Assembly: GCA_034660035.1 (NCBI GenBank)
Contig: JAYEIJ010000165.1
Location: 1 to 25,614, forward strand
Reading direction: 5' to 3'
Origin: JAHEEL01 sp034660035
GTDB taxonomy: Bacteria > Actinomycetota > Acidimicrobiia > Spongiisociales > UBA5794
DNA length: 25,614 nt
The position numbers were made by a program, and so were the translations under genes. This document shows positions 11,983-20,423 of the stretch, one piece after another. The notes under the pieces are model-generated. The model was not told where the DNA came from. It searched no databases and saw only the letters and a list, made by a program, of their open reading frames with translations. The first letter of the stretch is position 1, and the number at the start of each line of letters is the position of its first letter.

Positions 11983-13698
11983 GTGAGCCAGTACGAAGAT
12001 GATCAACTGAGCAGGAAGATCCTGCTCCTTGACGAAGAGATAGCGGTCCTCAGGCGCCGCCTCCAGGACGCGCCGCGCCGGGTCCGCCTCCTTGAGGAGA
12101 GGCTCCTCGAATCGAGAGGCAAGATCGCTCAGGTCACGGGTCAGAACGAGAAGCTCGCTGCAGCTCTCGAGGAGACACGCGATCAGCTGGCCCTTCTTCG
12201 CGAAGAGGTCGAGAAGCTGACGGCTCCTCCGAATCCGTTCGGGACGATCTTGCGACGGAACGAAGACGGAACGGTCGACGTGAACACGAGCGGACGCAAA
12301 CTCCGGGTCAACGTCGAGCCGACCGTTGAGTTCAAGGCTCTCGGGATCGGGCAAGAGGTGATCCTCAACGAGGCGTTCAACGTCATCGACATGCGTTCCT
12401 ACGACCCCGCCGGCGAAGTGGTGACGATCAAGGAAGTCATCTCGAACGACCGGCTGATCGTTCTCGGTCGGGGGGATGAGCAGCGGGTCGTGGGCAGGTC
12501 CGAAGCTGTCGAAGAGGAGCCCTTGCGGGTCGGCGACCACGTGCGCATCGATCCGCTCACCGGGTTGGTTCTCGAAAGACTCATCCGGCCGGAGGTTGGA
12601 GAACTTGTCCTCGAAGAGGTTCCGGATATCACCTACCTGCAGATCGGCGGACTCGCCGATCAGATCGAGGTGATCCAGGACGCCATCGAGCTTCCATACG
12701 TTCACAAAGAGCGGTTCGACGAGTACGACCTGGCCGCTCCGAAAGGCGTCCTGCTCTACGGACCGCCCGGATGCGGGAAGACACTCATCGCCAAGGCTGT
12801 AGCTAACAGCCTGGCGAAGGCTGTCGCCAAGAAGGAAGGGAGCGAAGACACGCGTTCCTACTTCCTCAACGTCAAAGGACCGGAGCTCCTCAACAAGTAC
12901 GTTGGCGAGACCGAGCGTCAGATTCGACTGATCTTCCAAAGAGCGAAGGAGAAGTCGGACGAGGGCGTGCCCGTGATCGTGTTCTTCGACGAGATGGATT
13001 CGCTGTTCCGGACTCGAGGCACGGGCATCTCGTCTGACGTCGAATCCACGATCGTTCCCCAGCTCCTGTCGGAACTCGACGGGGTCGAGGCGCTCAAGAA
13101 CGTCATCGTCATCGGGGCGTCGAACCGCGAGGACCTCATCGATCCGGCGATCCTTCGTCCAGGGCGGCTCGACGTGAAGATCAAGATCGAACGACCGGGG
13201 CGGGAAGCTGCGACACAGATCTTCGGTATCTACCTCACCCGTGAGCTGCCATATGACGTCGCCGAGCTTGCCCGTCACGGTGGGGATGTCGACTCGATGC
13301 TGGAGGAGATGATCGAAGCGGTGGTCGCGAAGGTGTACCGGGAAGACGAGGACAACCGGTTCCTCGAGGTGACGTACGCGAACGGCGATCGTGAGATCCT
13401 GCATTTCAAGGACTTCGCATCGGGAGCGATGATCGAGAACATCGTGCGACGGGCCAAGAAGGAAGCCATCAAGCGGGAGATCGCAGGCGGCGACAGTGGT
13501 CTGCGCACCGACGATCTTCTCAAGTCGGTCACGCAGGAGTTCCGTGAGCAGGAAGACCTTCCGAACACGACCAACCCGGACGACTGGGCGAAGATCTCGG
13601 GAAAGAAAGGCGAGCGGATCGTGTACGTACGCACGCTGATCGAGGGGGATCGCGAGAGCCGCACGGTCGAGGCCGTCACTCCCGGCCAGTACCTCTGA
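11983..13698 (+). CDS. mpa: Proteasome-associated AAA ATPase Mpa/ARC
   Basis: Hexameric unfoldase that captures pupylated proteins and feeds them to the 20S proteasome, 571 aa with the chosen start (Mtb Mpa 609). Coiled coil at about 8-80 (Pup-binding), tandem OB domains at about 85-210, then the AAA domain with Walker A GPPGCGKT (260-267), pore loop KYVG (305-308), Walker B VIVFFDEMD (331-339) and Arg-finger region ILRPGR (390-395). The C-terminal GQYL is the proteasome-docking tail. GTG 11983 has AAGAGG 8 nt upstream. ATG 11824 or 11935 in frame would add 53 or 16 residues but lack ribosome sites and overlap the divergent promoter region. First gene of the degradation operon, 6 bp before dop. 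Confidence 0.95.
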   Translation: MSQYEDDQLSRKILLLDEEIAVLRRRLQDAPRRVRLLEERLLESRGKIAQVTGQNEKLAAALEETRDQLALLREEVEKLTAPPNPFGTILRRNEDGTVDVNTSGRKLRVNVEPTVEFKALGIGQEVILNEAFNVIDMRSYDPAGEVVTIKEVISNDRLIVLGRGDEQRVVGRSEAVEEEPLRVGDHVRIDPLTGLVLERLIRPEVGELVLEEVPDITYLQIGGLADQIEVIQDAIELPYVHKERFDEYDLAAPKGVLLYGPPGCGKTLIAKAVANSLAKAVAKKEGSEDTRSYFLNVKGPELLNKYVGETERQIRLIFQRAKEKSDEGVPVIVFFDEMDSLFRTRGTGISSDVESTIVPQLLSELDGVEALKNVIVIGASNREDLIDPAILRPGRLDVKIKIERPGREAATQIFGIYLTRELPYDVAELARHGGDVDSMLEEMIEAVVAKVYREDEDNRFLEVTYANGDREILHFKDFASGAMIENIVRRAKKEAIKREIAGGDSGLRTDDLLKSVTQEFREQEDLPNTTNPDDWAKISGKKGERIVYVRTLIEGDRESRTVEAVTPGQYL

Positions 13699-13704
13699 GC
13701 ATGC

Positions 13705-15189
13705 ATGGCGCTGCGTAAGGTCATCGGCACCGAGACCGAGTTCGGAATCACCGTTCTCAGACAGGCGGGGTTCAACCCGGTTGTGGCATCCTCCCTGGTC
13801 GTCAGTTCATACGCAGGGGACCATTCACGGATCCAGTGGTCATTCGATGAGGAGAGCCCGGGGCGGGATCTACGGGGAGTCGGCGTCATCGGTAGCCCCC
13901 GGATCAACATCGAGACGGATGTGGTCAACACGGTGCTCACGAACGGGGCGCGTTTCTACGTCGATCACGCGCATCCCGAGTACTCCAGCCCGGAGTGCGC
14001 CGACCCACGATCTGCAGCCCTGTACGACAAGGCGGGTGAGCGAGTGATGGCTGATGCAGTGGAAGCAGCCCAGCAGATGCTCGGTCCGGACGAACGGATG
14101 GTCGTCCACAAGAACAACACCGACGGCAAGGGCAATTCATACGGTGCCCACGAGAACTACCTGATCGCTCGTTCGATTCCGTTCGACGTGATCGTGCGAC
14201 ACCTCACAGCGTTCTTCGTCACGCGACAGATCTTCACCGGGTCGGGGAAGATCGGTTCGGAGAACGGTCGGCCTCCCGTCGACTACCAGATCACTCAGCG
14301 CGCTGACTTCTTCGAAGCAGAGGTAGGCCTCGAGACGACGCTCAAGCGGCCGATCATCAACACCCGTGATGAACCCCACGCGGATCCGGCCCGATATCGA
14401 AGGCTGCACGTCATCATCGGCGATGCGAACCGCAGCGAGGTTCAGACCTTCCTGAAGCTCGGAACGACGGCGCTGGTCCTCGATGCCATCGAGGACGGCG
14501 CATTCTTCGATCCGATCGAACTCGTTGATCCCGTGCGCGAGGTGTGGTCGGTCAGCCATGATCCGACACTCGGATACGCCATGGAGACGACGGACCGGGG
14601 CCGACTCACCGCCCTCGAAATCCAGTGGCACTACCTCGGGGCCGTTCGACGGTATGCCCGATCGGTCGGCGTCGGCCCCGTGTGGGAACAGGTGCTCGAC
14701 GAGTGGGAGCAGATCCTCGTTGATCTCGATAAGGACCCACTCACGACGGCCGATCGCCTCGACTGGACGGCGAAGCTGAGGATCCTCGAGGGTTACCGGA
14801 GGCGGGACGGACTCACGTGGAGCGATCCGAAGCTTCGTCTCCTCGACCTTCAGTACCACGACGTGGATCCGCAACGGGGCCTGTACCAGCGCCTCGTGGA
14901 TCGAGGCGCGATCCGACGGCTCTTCAACGACGAGCAAGTCGAGTCGGCCGTCGCCGAAGCCCCCGAAGACACGAGAGCGTTCTTCCGGGGAGCATGCGTC
15001 CGTCGCTATCCGAAAGCTCTGGTGGCCGCCAACTGGGACTCGCTCGTCTTCGACGTTGGTGAAGAGACGCTCAAACGCGTTCCTATGATGGAACCGTTGA
15101 AAGGCACGAGACGGCACGTTGCGGAATTGCTCGGTGCCTCACCGACCGCGGCAACGATGATCCGGGCCCTTGGAGGGAACGATGGCTGA
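13705..15189 (+). CDS. dop: Pup deamidase/depupylase Dop
   Basis: Converts the C-terminal Gln of Pup to Glu and can remove Pup from substrates. 494 aa (Mtb 499), glutamine-synthetase-like fold. The ATP/Mg motif is GTETEFG (8-14) and the nucleophilic-site Asp is D87 in YVDHAHPEYSSPEC. A Dop-specific insertion after residue 24 (ASSLVVSSYAGDHSRIQWSF) separates it from PafA, and NTRDEPHAD is shared by both. ATG 13705 comes 6 bp after mpa without a strong ribosome site, so it probably depends on mpa translation. Its end overlaps the pup start by 8 bp. Pup here ends in Gln, so a functional Dop is required. Confidence 0.96.
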   Translation: MALRKVIGTETEFGITVLRQAGFNPVVASSLVVSSYAGDHSRIQWSFDEESPGRDLRGVGVIGSPRINIETDVVNTVLTNGARFYVDHAHPEYSSPECADPRSAALYDKAGERVMADAVEAAQQMLGPDERMVVHKNNTDGKGNSYGAHENYLIARSIPFDVIVRHLTAFFVTRQIFTGSGKIGSENGRPPVDYQITQRADFFEAEVGLETTLKRPIINTRDEPHADPARYRRLHVIIGDANRSEVQTFLKLGTTALVLDAIEDGAFFDPIELVDPVREVWSVSHDPTLGYAMETTDRGRLTALEIQWHYLGAVRRYARSVGVGPVWEQVLDEWEQILVDLDKDPLTTADRLDWTAKLRILEGYRRRDGLTWSDPKLRLLDLQYHDVDPQRGLYQRLVDRGAIRRLFNDEQVESAVAEAPEDTRAFFRGACVRRYPKALVAANWDSLVFDVGEETLKRVPMMEPLKGTRRHVAELLGASPTAATMIRALGGNDG

Positions 15190-15376
15190 ACAGGAACGCG
15201 CACGACGTTCGTCCGACCGGACCGACGGCAAGACCGATCGAGACGAGATCGAGACAACCGTCGCCGCCGAGGAGATCGGCGAGAGGATCGACGACCTGCT
15301 CGACGAGATCGACACCGTGCTCGAAGAGAACGCCGAGGAGTTCGTGAAGAACTACGTTCAGAAGGGCGGCCAATGA
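15182..15376 (+). CDS. pup: Prokaryotic ubiquitin-like protein Pup
   Basis: 64-aa, acidic, mostly disordered protein tag. The C-terminal half (IGERIDDLLDEIDTVLEENAEEFVKNYVQKGGQ region) forms the helix that binds the Mpa coiled coil, and the protein ends GGQ, so it needs deamidation to GGE before ligation to lysines. Start ATG 15182 follows GGAGGG (15172-15177) by 4 nt. An in-frame ATG at 15170 lies inside dop before the ribosome site and is not used, I infer. It overlaps dop by 8 bp and prcB by 4 bp (ATGA), the classic dop-pup-prcB-prcA arrangement. Confidence 0.97.
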   Translation: MAEQERARRSSDRTDGKTDRDEIETTVAAEEIGERIDDLLDEIDTVLEENAEEFVKNYVQKGGQ

Positions 15377-16161
15377 CCACGGGAATGCCGATACCGCCCG
15401 ACGACGGAACCATCGTCCCCGCGGCAAGCTTCTCTGCCGTGTTGAAGCAACACCACCTGGCGCCGTCGTGGGAGATCCCGCCGGGATCGATCGACGCGCC
15501 GGAAGCCACAACGATTCTCGCGATGCGCTGGGCCGATGGCGTCGTGATGGCAGGCGACCGACGAGCCACTGCCGGGAGCGTCATCGCACACCGGCGGATC
15601 AAGAAGGTCTACCCGGCGGATGACCGTTCCGCCGTCGCTATCTCCGGGACCGCCGGTATGGCCGTGGAACTCACGAAGCTGTTCCAGACGGAATTGGAGC
15701 ACTACGAGAAGATCGAGGACACCCGACTCAGTCTCGACGGCAAGGCCAACTTCCTCGCCCGGTTGGTGCGCGGCAACCTTCCTCTCGCCTTCCAGGGACT
15801 CATCGTCGTGCCGCTCTTCTGCGGGTACGACGATCAGGAGGAAGCAGGCAAGATCTACAGCTACGACGTGGTCGGCGGCCGATACGACGAGCAGGATTAC
15901 GCGACCACCGGATCAGGCGGAGCGGAAGCACGGGCGTTCCTGAAGTCCGCGTGGAATGACGGCTTGGACGAGGCTGCCGCCCTCCACGTCGCGATCGAAG
16001 CGCTCGTGGCCGCGGCCGAGGAGGACTCAGCGACGGGCGGACCCGATCCGAAGAGAGGGATCTATCCGAACGTGGTGACCGTCACAGCAGAAGGGTATCG
16101 CGAGATCCCCGACGAGGAGATCGCTCCGATCGCCATCGACGTGATGGAGGGCCGACCATGA
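15373..16161 (+). CDS. prcB: 20S proteasome beta subunit PrcB
   Basis: Catalytic N-terminal nucleophile hydrolase subunit, 262 aa with a 45-residue propeptide. Thr46 is the predicted mature Thr1, because Asp62 (GD-RR) and Lys78 (RIKK) then fall at mature positions 17 and 33, the catalytic set. Beta-subunit motifs GVVMAGDRRAT and ATTGSGGAEARAFLK are present. The residue before Thr1 is Ala (EATTI), whereas nearly all active beta subunits have Gly there. The GIYPNVVTV segment near the C-terminus is family-typical. ATG 15373 overlaps the pup stop (ATGA), and its stop overlaps the prcA start. It assembles as the inner two rings of the 20S core. Confidence 0.96.
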   Translation: MTTGMPIPPDDGTIVPAASFSAVLKQHHLAPSWEIPPGSIDAPEATTILAMRWADGVVMAGDRRATAGSVIAHRRIKKVYPADDRSAVAISGTAGMAVELTKLFQTELEHYEKIEDTRLSLDGKANFLARLVRGNLPLAFQGLIVVPLFCGYDDQEEAGKIYSYDVVGGRYDEQDYATTGSGGAEARAFLKSAWNDGLDEAAALHVAIEALVAAAEEDSATGGPDPKRGIYPNVVTVTAEGYREIPDEEIAPIAIDVMEGRP

Positions 16162-16799
16162 CGATGCCGTTCTACGTTCCACCGGAACAGTTGATCAAGG
16201 ATCGGGCCGAGTTCGCTCGGAAAGGGATCCAACGGGGTCGTCCCATCGCAGTCGTCGAGTACGACGGGGGCATCCTCCTGATCGGTGAGAACCCGAACCG
16301 TTCGCTGCACAAGACCAGCGAGATATACGACCGGGTCGCGTTCGCCGGAGTCGGACGCTACAACGAGTTCGAGATGCTGCGCGTGGCAGGGATCCGCTAC
16401 GCCGACGTCAAGGGATACGCGTACGCTCGAGGCGACGTGACGGGGAAAGGCCTCGCCAACGCCTACTCGCAGACGCTCGGCCAGATCTTCACGCATGAGG
16501 TCAAGCCGTACGAGGTGGAGGTCGTGGTGGCGGAACTCGGCGACGATGACAACCATCTCTACCACGTGCGCTACGACGGCACGTTGCGCGACAAGCAGGA
16601 TTTCGCGGTGCTCGGCGGCGATGAGGAGAGGCTCATCGAGGAGATCGCCGGCGGCCATCAGGCAGACATGGGTCTCGCGGATGCGATCAGCTTGACGACG
16701 ACGGCGATTCAGGAGGCCACCGAAGCCGCGATCCCGCCGGGGGACTGGGAAGCAGGTGTGCTGGATCGTTCTCTCGGTCGAAGGAAGTTCCGTCGCCTG
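16158..16799 (+). CDS. prcA: 20S proteasome alpha subunit PrcA (3' end lost in gap)
   Basis: Outer-ring subunit forming the gate and docking site for Mpa. 214 residues are visible before the N gap. The N-terminus MTMPFYVPPEQLIKDRAEFARKGIQRGRP is the bacterial alpha-subunit gate and H0 helix. NRSLHKTSEIYDRVAFAGVGRYNEFE and RYADVKGYAYARGDVTGKGLANAYSQ are strongly conserved. The final visible residues (LDRSLGRRKFRRL) match the late part of the family, so only about 20-30 residues should be missing. ATG 16158 overlaps the prcB stop. The apparent frame through and beyond the N run is not meaningful. Confidence 0.95.
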
Positions 16800-16899
16800 N
16801 NNNNNNNNNNNNNNNNNNNNNNNNNNNNNNNNNNNNNNNNNNNNNNNNNNNNNNNNNNNNNNNNNNNNNNNNNNNNNNNNNNNNNNNNNNNNNNNNNNN
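16800..16899. other. Assembly gap of 100 N
   Basis: Exactly 100 N, the default placeholder for a scaffold gap of unknown length. The end of prcA and the end of the opposing DUF2007-type gene lie in it. Its true size and content are unknown. Confidence 0.99.
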
Positions 16900-17051
16900 G
16901 GGTACGGCCCCGACAACTCACCCTGGAGGTGCACGGCGATACCCTCGGCGCGCAGTTGGGCGGCCAGGAGGTTGGCCTCACCGGGATCACCGATCCGCAC
17001 GAGCGGCTCCAGATGATCGACGTGGTGCTCGTCTTGATCGCGTTTCTTCAT
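16900..17051 (-). CDS. DUF2007-type small protein (C-terminus lost in gap)
   Basis: 50 residues are visible on the minus strand: a charged head (MKKRDQDEHHVDHLE) and then LVRIGDPGEANLLAAQLRAEGIAVHLQGELSGPY. This matches the start of DUF2007 (putative signal-transducing) proteins, in which a strand is followed by the helix EA..L...L...GI. The rest is in the gap. Start ATG 17051-17049 has GAGAAT 6 nt upstream and no close ribosome site, so it may be leaderless. It is convergent with prcA and divergent from pafA, and therefore breaks the proteasome genes into two transcription units. Confidence 0.65.
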
Positions 17052-17057
17052 GGCTCG

Positions 17058-17063
17058 ATTCTC
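17058..17063 (-). promoter_or_regulatory. Possible leaderless -10 element for the DUF2007-type gene
   Basis: GAGAAT on the minus strand (4 of 6 to TATAAT), followed by exactly 6 nt and the ATG. The spacing is the same as at pafA, which is divergent from it. Confidence 0.3.
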
Positions 17064-17104
17064 GCATCTCCTGAGTGCCGGCGCGCCCATTCTTCGTGTG
17101 ACGG

Positions 17105-17110
17105 TACGCT
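17105..17110 (+). promoter_or_regulatory. -10 element of a predicted leaderless pafA promoter
   Basis: TACGCT, 6 nt, then the GTG start of pafA. No Shine-Dalgarno site is present. The identical hexamer and spacing precede the CREST gene, so a leaderless pafABC mRNA is likely. Confidence 0.45.
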
Positions 17111-17116
17111 GACCAT

Positions 17117-18472
17117 GTGGAACGACGCATCTTCGGCATCGAGAACGAGTACGGGGTGACCTGCACGTTTCGCGGTCAGCGCCGTCTGTCACCAGACGAG
17201 GTGGCGCGCTATCTGTTCCGCCGGGTCGTGTCTTGGGGCCGTTCATCGAACGTGTTCCTCGAGAACGGTGCCCGGCTCTACCTCGACGTCGGCAGCCACC
17301 CGGAGTACGCGACACCTGAGTGTGACTCGTTGTCGGATCTCATCGCTCACGACAAGGCGGGGGAACGCATCCTGGAAGGACTCGTCGAGTCGGCGGAGGA
17401 GCGCCTGGCCGATGAGGGCATCCGCGGGGACGTTTACCTTTTCAAGAACAACACCGACTCCGCTGGGAACTCCTACGGATGTCACGAGAACTATCTGGTC
17501 GGTCGTCAGGATGACTTTCAGCGGACCATCGACACGCTGATCCCGTTCTTCATCAGTCGGCAGATATTCGCAGGAGCAGGGAAGGTGCTTCAGACGGCGC
17601 AGGGGACCGTGTACTCGATCGCCCAGCGGGCCGAGCACATCTGGGAGGGCAGTTCGTCTGCCACGACGCGGAGCCGGCCGATCATCAACACTCGTGATGA
17701 GCCTCACGCCGACGCCGAGCGATATCGCAGACTGCACGTGATCGCCGGTGACTCGAACATGTCGGAGTATGTGACGTACGCGAAGGTGGGAACCACCGCC
17801 GCTCTGCTCCAGATGTTGGAGGACGACGTCATATTCCGTGACATGACCCTCGAGAATCCCATCCGGGCCATCCGGGAGATCGCACGCGACAGGACCTGCC
17901 GCCGACCCGTGCGGCTCGCGAACGGACGAGAACTCTCCGCTCTCGACATGCAATGGGAGTACCTCGACCGGACGCTGCGGTACGCGCGAACGCGGGGTTT
18001 CCCTCCCGAGATCGATCGGGCGATCCGGATGTGGGAGCACTTGCTCACGGGTCTTGAGAAGGATCCGATGACGCTGTCGCGTGAGGTGGATTGGGTGGCG
18101 AAGCTGCAGTTGCTTGATCGCTACGGAGCCAGACACGATCTGGCACTCTCGTCTCCGAGAATGTCCATGATCGATCTCGCGTACCACGACGTGAACCGGG
18201 ACCGGGGTCTCTACTACATCCTTGAACGCCGCGGCATGATGGATCGGGTGGTCATCGACGAGCAGATCGAGGCAGCGAAGACCGCTCCTCCTTCGACAAC
18301 GCGCGCCCGCTTGCGCGGTGATTTCATCAAAGCGGCGAAGCTCAAGAAGCGAGACTTCACGGTGGATTGGGTTCACTTGAAGCTCAACGATCAGGCCCAA
18401 CGGACCATCGTATGCAAGGATCCCTTTCGCGCGGTCGACGAAAGGGTCGAGAAACTGATCGCCTCGTTGTAG
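17117..18472 (+). CDS. pafA: Pup-protein ligase PafA
   Basis: Ligates the C-terminal glutamate of deamidated Pup to substrate lysines using ATP, 451 aa (Mtb 452). Glutamine-synthetase-like fold: IENEYG (8-13) carries the Mg-binding Glu, and Asp57 in LYLDVGSHPEYATPEC is the catalytic base known from Mtb PafA. KNNTDSAGNSYGCHENY, RPIINTRDEPHAD and the C-terminal DPFRAVDERVEKLI are family signatures. It lacks the Dop insertion. Start GTG 17117; the ATG at 17115 is out of frame. Separated from prcA by the gap and the opposing DUF2007-type gene. pafB starts 11 bp after its stop. Confidence 0.96.
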   Translation: MERRIFGIENEYGVTCTFRGQRRLSPDEVARYLFRRVVSWGRSSNVFLENGARLYLDVGSHPEYATPECDSLSDLIAHDKAGERILEGLVESAEERLADEGIRGDVYLFKNNTDSAGNSYGCHENYLVGRQDDFQRTIDTLIPFFISRQIFAGAGKVLQTAQGTVYSIAQRAEHIWEGSSSATTRSRPIINTRDEPHADAERYRRLHVIAGDSNMSEYVTYAKVGTTAALLQMLEDDVIFRDMTLENPIRAIREIARDRTCRRPVRLANGRELSALDMQWEYLDRTLRYARTRGFPPEIDRAIRMWEHLLTGLEKDPMTLSREVDWVAKLQLLDRYGARHDLALSSPRMSMIDLAYHDVNRDRGLYYILERRGMMDRVVIDEQIEAAKTAPPSTTRARLRGDFIKAAKLKKRDFTVDWVHLKLNDQAQRTIVCKDPFRAVDERVEKLIASL

Positions 18473-18483
18473 CGTCGCGGTTG

Positions 18484-19407
18484 ATGCAGAGAGTCATTGA
18501 GCGAATTCTCAACCTGCTGGCCTATCTCCTGACGGTCGAGCGTCCGGTGACGGCCGATGAGATCCGGCACACGGTTGCCGGCTACGACCGCGACAACGAC
18601 TCGGCGTTTCACCGATCATTCGAACGCGACAAGGATCTCCTGCGCCGCCTCGGAATCCCGATCGAGCGTGAGGCAACCGACGTCTTCGAGGTCGAGTTCG
18701 GATATGTCGTGCACGACGATCGATACGCACTCCAGGATCCCGATCTCACAGACGAGGAGAGAGCCGCCCTTTCCCTCGCCGTGCAGGCTGTCGGTTTCGG
18801 CGGTCGCCCCTCGGGCCAGGAGGCGCTCATGAAACTCGGCGGCACCGTCGGGAGCCTCGAAGGCACGCAGCTTGGAGCGGACCTCGGCGAGCGGGCGGAC
18901 ACCGTGGCGGAAGCGTTCCGTGCCGTCTCGGAGCGGCGCCTGTTGACGTTCGCGTATAGGGACCGGACCCGACGGATACGGCCGTACGGGCTCGTTCATC
19001 GCCGCGGACACTGGTACCTGGTTGGATCGGGGGCGAACGCAGACGAGACGAAGGTCTACCGGCTCGATCGAGCCTCAGACCTGGTGCCGGGAGATCACCC
19101 GGGAGCGTTCGAACCGCCGGACGATCTCAACCCTGCCGATGAGGTGCTGCACCATCCATGGGATGCGGGAGATGGAACGGAGATCGCAACGGTCGTTTTC
19201 GACGAAGAGGTCGCATGGATAGCGGAACGCGAACTCGGGTCGCGGGCGGCGATCAACCGCCGGGCCGACGGATCGATCGAGGCTGAGATCGATGTCGCCG
19301 CGCCTGCGGCGTTCCTCGGTTGGCTCGTCGGATTCGAGGACCGGGCGGAACTCACGTCACCACCGGAACTGCGCCGGCGTTTCGTTTCATACGTGGAGGC
19401 GGGATGA
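18484..19407 (+). CDS. pafB: WYL-domain transcription regulator PafB
   Basis: 307 aa. With PafC it forms the activator of the RecA-independent DNA-damage response in mycobacteria. The N-terminal winged helix-turn-helix (about 1-60, MQRVIERILNLLAYLLTVERPVTADEI) is followed by a linker with DEERAALSLAVQA, the WYL domain at about 130-215 (RRIRPYGLVHRRGHWYLVGSG, YRLDRASDL), and a C-terminal WCX extension. ATG 18484 is chosen; TTG 18481 directly before it is possible. An upstream frame overlapping pafA is a shadow. Its TGA overlaps the pafC ATG. Position after pafA is as in mycobacteria. Confidence 0.92.
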   Translation: MQRVIERILNLLAYLLTVERPVTADEIRHTVAGYDRDNDSAFHRSFERDKDLLRRLGIPIEREATDVFEVEFGYVVHDDRYALQDPDLTDEERAALSLAVQAVGFGGRPSGQEALMKLGGTVGSLEGTQLGADLGERADTVAEAFRAVSERRLLTFAYRDRTRRIRPYGLVHRRGHWYLVGSGANADETKVYRLDRASDLVPGDHPGAFEPPDDLNPADEVLHHPWDAGDGTEIATVVFDEEVAWIAERELGSRAAINRRADGSIEAEIDVAAPAAFLGWLVGFEDRAELTSPPELRRRFVSYVEAG

Positions 19408-20333
19408 CGAACTCGCCGAAGACCGCCGGACGGATCAACCGCCTGCTGGCCATGCTTCCCTGGGTGATCGCGAACCCTGCATCGTCGGTGGACGAGGTGT
19501 GCGAACGTTTCGGATACACGCGGCGCGACCTCATCCGAGACCTCAATACCGTGTTCGTTTGCGGTCTTCCCGGTTACGGCCCCGGGGATCTCATGGATGC
19601 TTCGATCGACGACGACGAGATCGTCATCGAGATGGCCGAGTACTTCTCCCGCCCGCTCCGTCTCACGGCCCCAGAGGCGCTCGGCATCCTCGCATCCGGC
19701 AAAGCAGTGCAGTCGGCGGGTTCAGGAGGCGATGCTCTTGATCGGGCCATCGTGAAGTTGGAGCGGGTGCTCTTGCCCGAAGGCGCGGAAGCCGTTGTCA
19801 TCGACATCCCCGAACCGGAGTTCGTCGGGGAGTTGCGCGCCGCCGCTCTCGAGGGAACGGTGATGCGGATCGATCACACGTCGATCGCCTCTGGAGAGGG
19901 AAAGATCCGCGACATCGAACCCTGGGCGGTCTTCACAACACTCGGGAATTGGTACGTCTCGGCGTTCTGCAGGAGTGCGGACGCAGAGCGGGTGTTTCGA
20001 ATCGACCGCATCCGCACAGCGGTGCCGTCGGGGGAACGATTCACTCCGGATCCGACGCCGCACGAGGCCAGCATCCGCTACACGCCCGGCGACGACGACG
20101 TCCACGTGACCATCCGCCTATCCGGGGAGGCGCGATGGGTGGCCGAGTACTACCCGGTCGACGTGATCGATGATGGAGTCGATGCGCTGACGATCCGAAT
20201 GAGCGTCGGCGACGCCGCGGTTGCCGCGCGTCTGATGATCCGACTGGGGGAGAATGCCGAGATCGTGGACGGCGCCGAGGCCGCAGCGGCGACCGACGAT
20301 CTCCGATCGAGGATCCTGAAGCACTACTCCTGA
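19404..20333 (+). CDS. pafC: WYL-domain transcription regulator PafC
   Basis: 309 aa, partner of PafB. N-terminal helix-turn-helix region (TAGRINRLLAMLPWVIANPASSVDEVCERFGYTRRDLIRDL), a middle helical region (LTAPEALGILASGKAVQS), a WYL domain with NWYVSAFCRSADAERVFRIDRI, and a C-terminal WCX-like domain. GGAGG at 19395-19399 precedes ATG 19404, which overlaps the pafB stop (ATGA), so the two are made together as expected for a heterodimer. In mycobacteria the next genes are tatA and tatC; here they are absent. Confidence 0.92.
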   Translation: MTNSPKTAGRINRLLAMLPWVIANPASSVDEVCERFGYTRRDLIRDLNTVFVCGLPGYGPGDLMDASIDDDEIVIEMAEYFSRPLRLTAPEALGILASGKAVQSAGSGGDALDRAIVKLERVLLPEGAEAVVIDIPEPEFVGELRAAALEGTVMRIDHTSIASGEGKIRDIEPWAVFTTLGNWYVSAFCRSADAERVFRIDRIRTAVPSGERFTPDPTPHEASIRYTPGDDDVHVTIRLSGEARWVAEYYPVDVIDDGVDALTIRMSVGDAAVAARLMIRLGENAEIVDGAEAAAATDDLRSRILKHYS

Positions 20334-20338
20334 GGAGC

Positions 20339-20357
20339 TTCCGGCAACAGGCTGGAA
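20339..20357 (+). terminator. Weak hairpin after pafC
   Basis: TTCCGGC and GCTGGAA form a 7-bp stem (one G-T) with an AACAG loop, 5 nt after the pafC stop, and no T-run. It is a possible 3'-end structure for pafABC. Confidence 0.35.
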
Positions 20358-20391
20358 ATATCCATTCAGAGTCCTGCTCCCGTGCCGATGA

Positions 20392-20397
20392 CATACT
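20392..20397 (+). promoter_or_regulatory. Possible -10 element for the zinc-ribbon gene
   Basis: CATACT (4 of 6) would give a leader of about 20 nt with GGAG before ATG 20424. No -35. Confidence 0.25.
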
Positions 20398-20423
20398 CGG
20401 AGACGGCAATGGAGCGACCGATC

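Noticed and set aside
11551..13404. A 617-codon open frame on the minus strand covering the ferredoxin and most of mpa.
   Set aside because: Only the last 81 codons look like a protein (ferredoxin). The rest is antisense to the highly conserved mpa coding sequence and arises from high-GC codon bias.
16158..17159. A plus-strand frame that continues from prcA through the N run to pafA.
   Set aside because: N bases hide stops and the gap length is arbitrary. Residues after the gap are antisense to the DUF2007-type gene.
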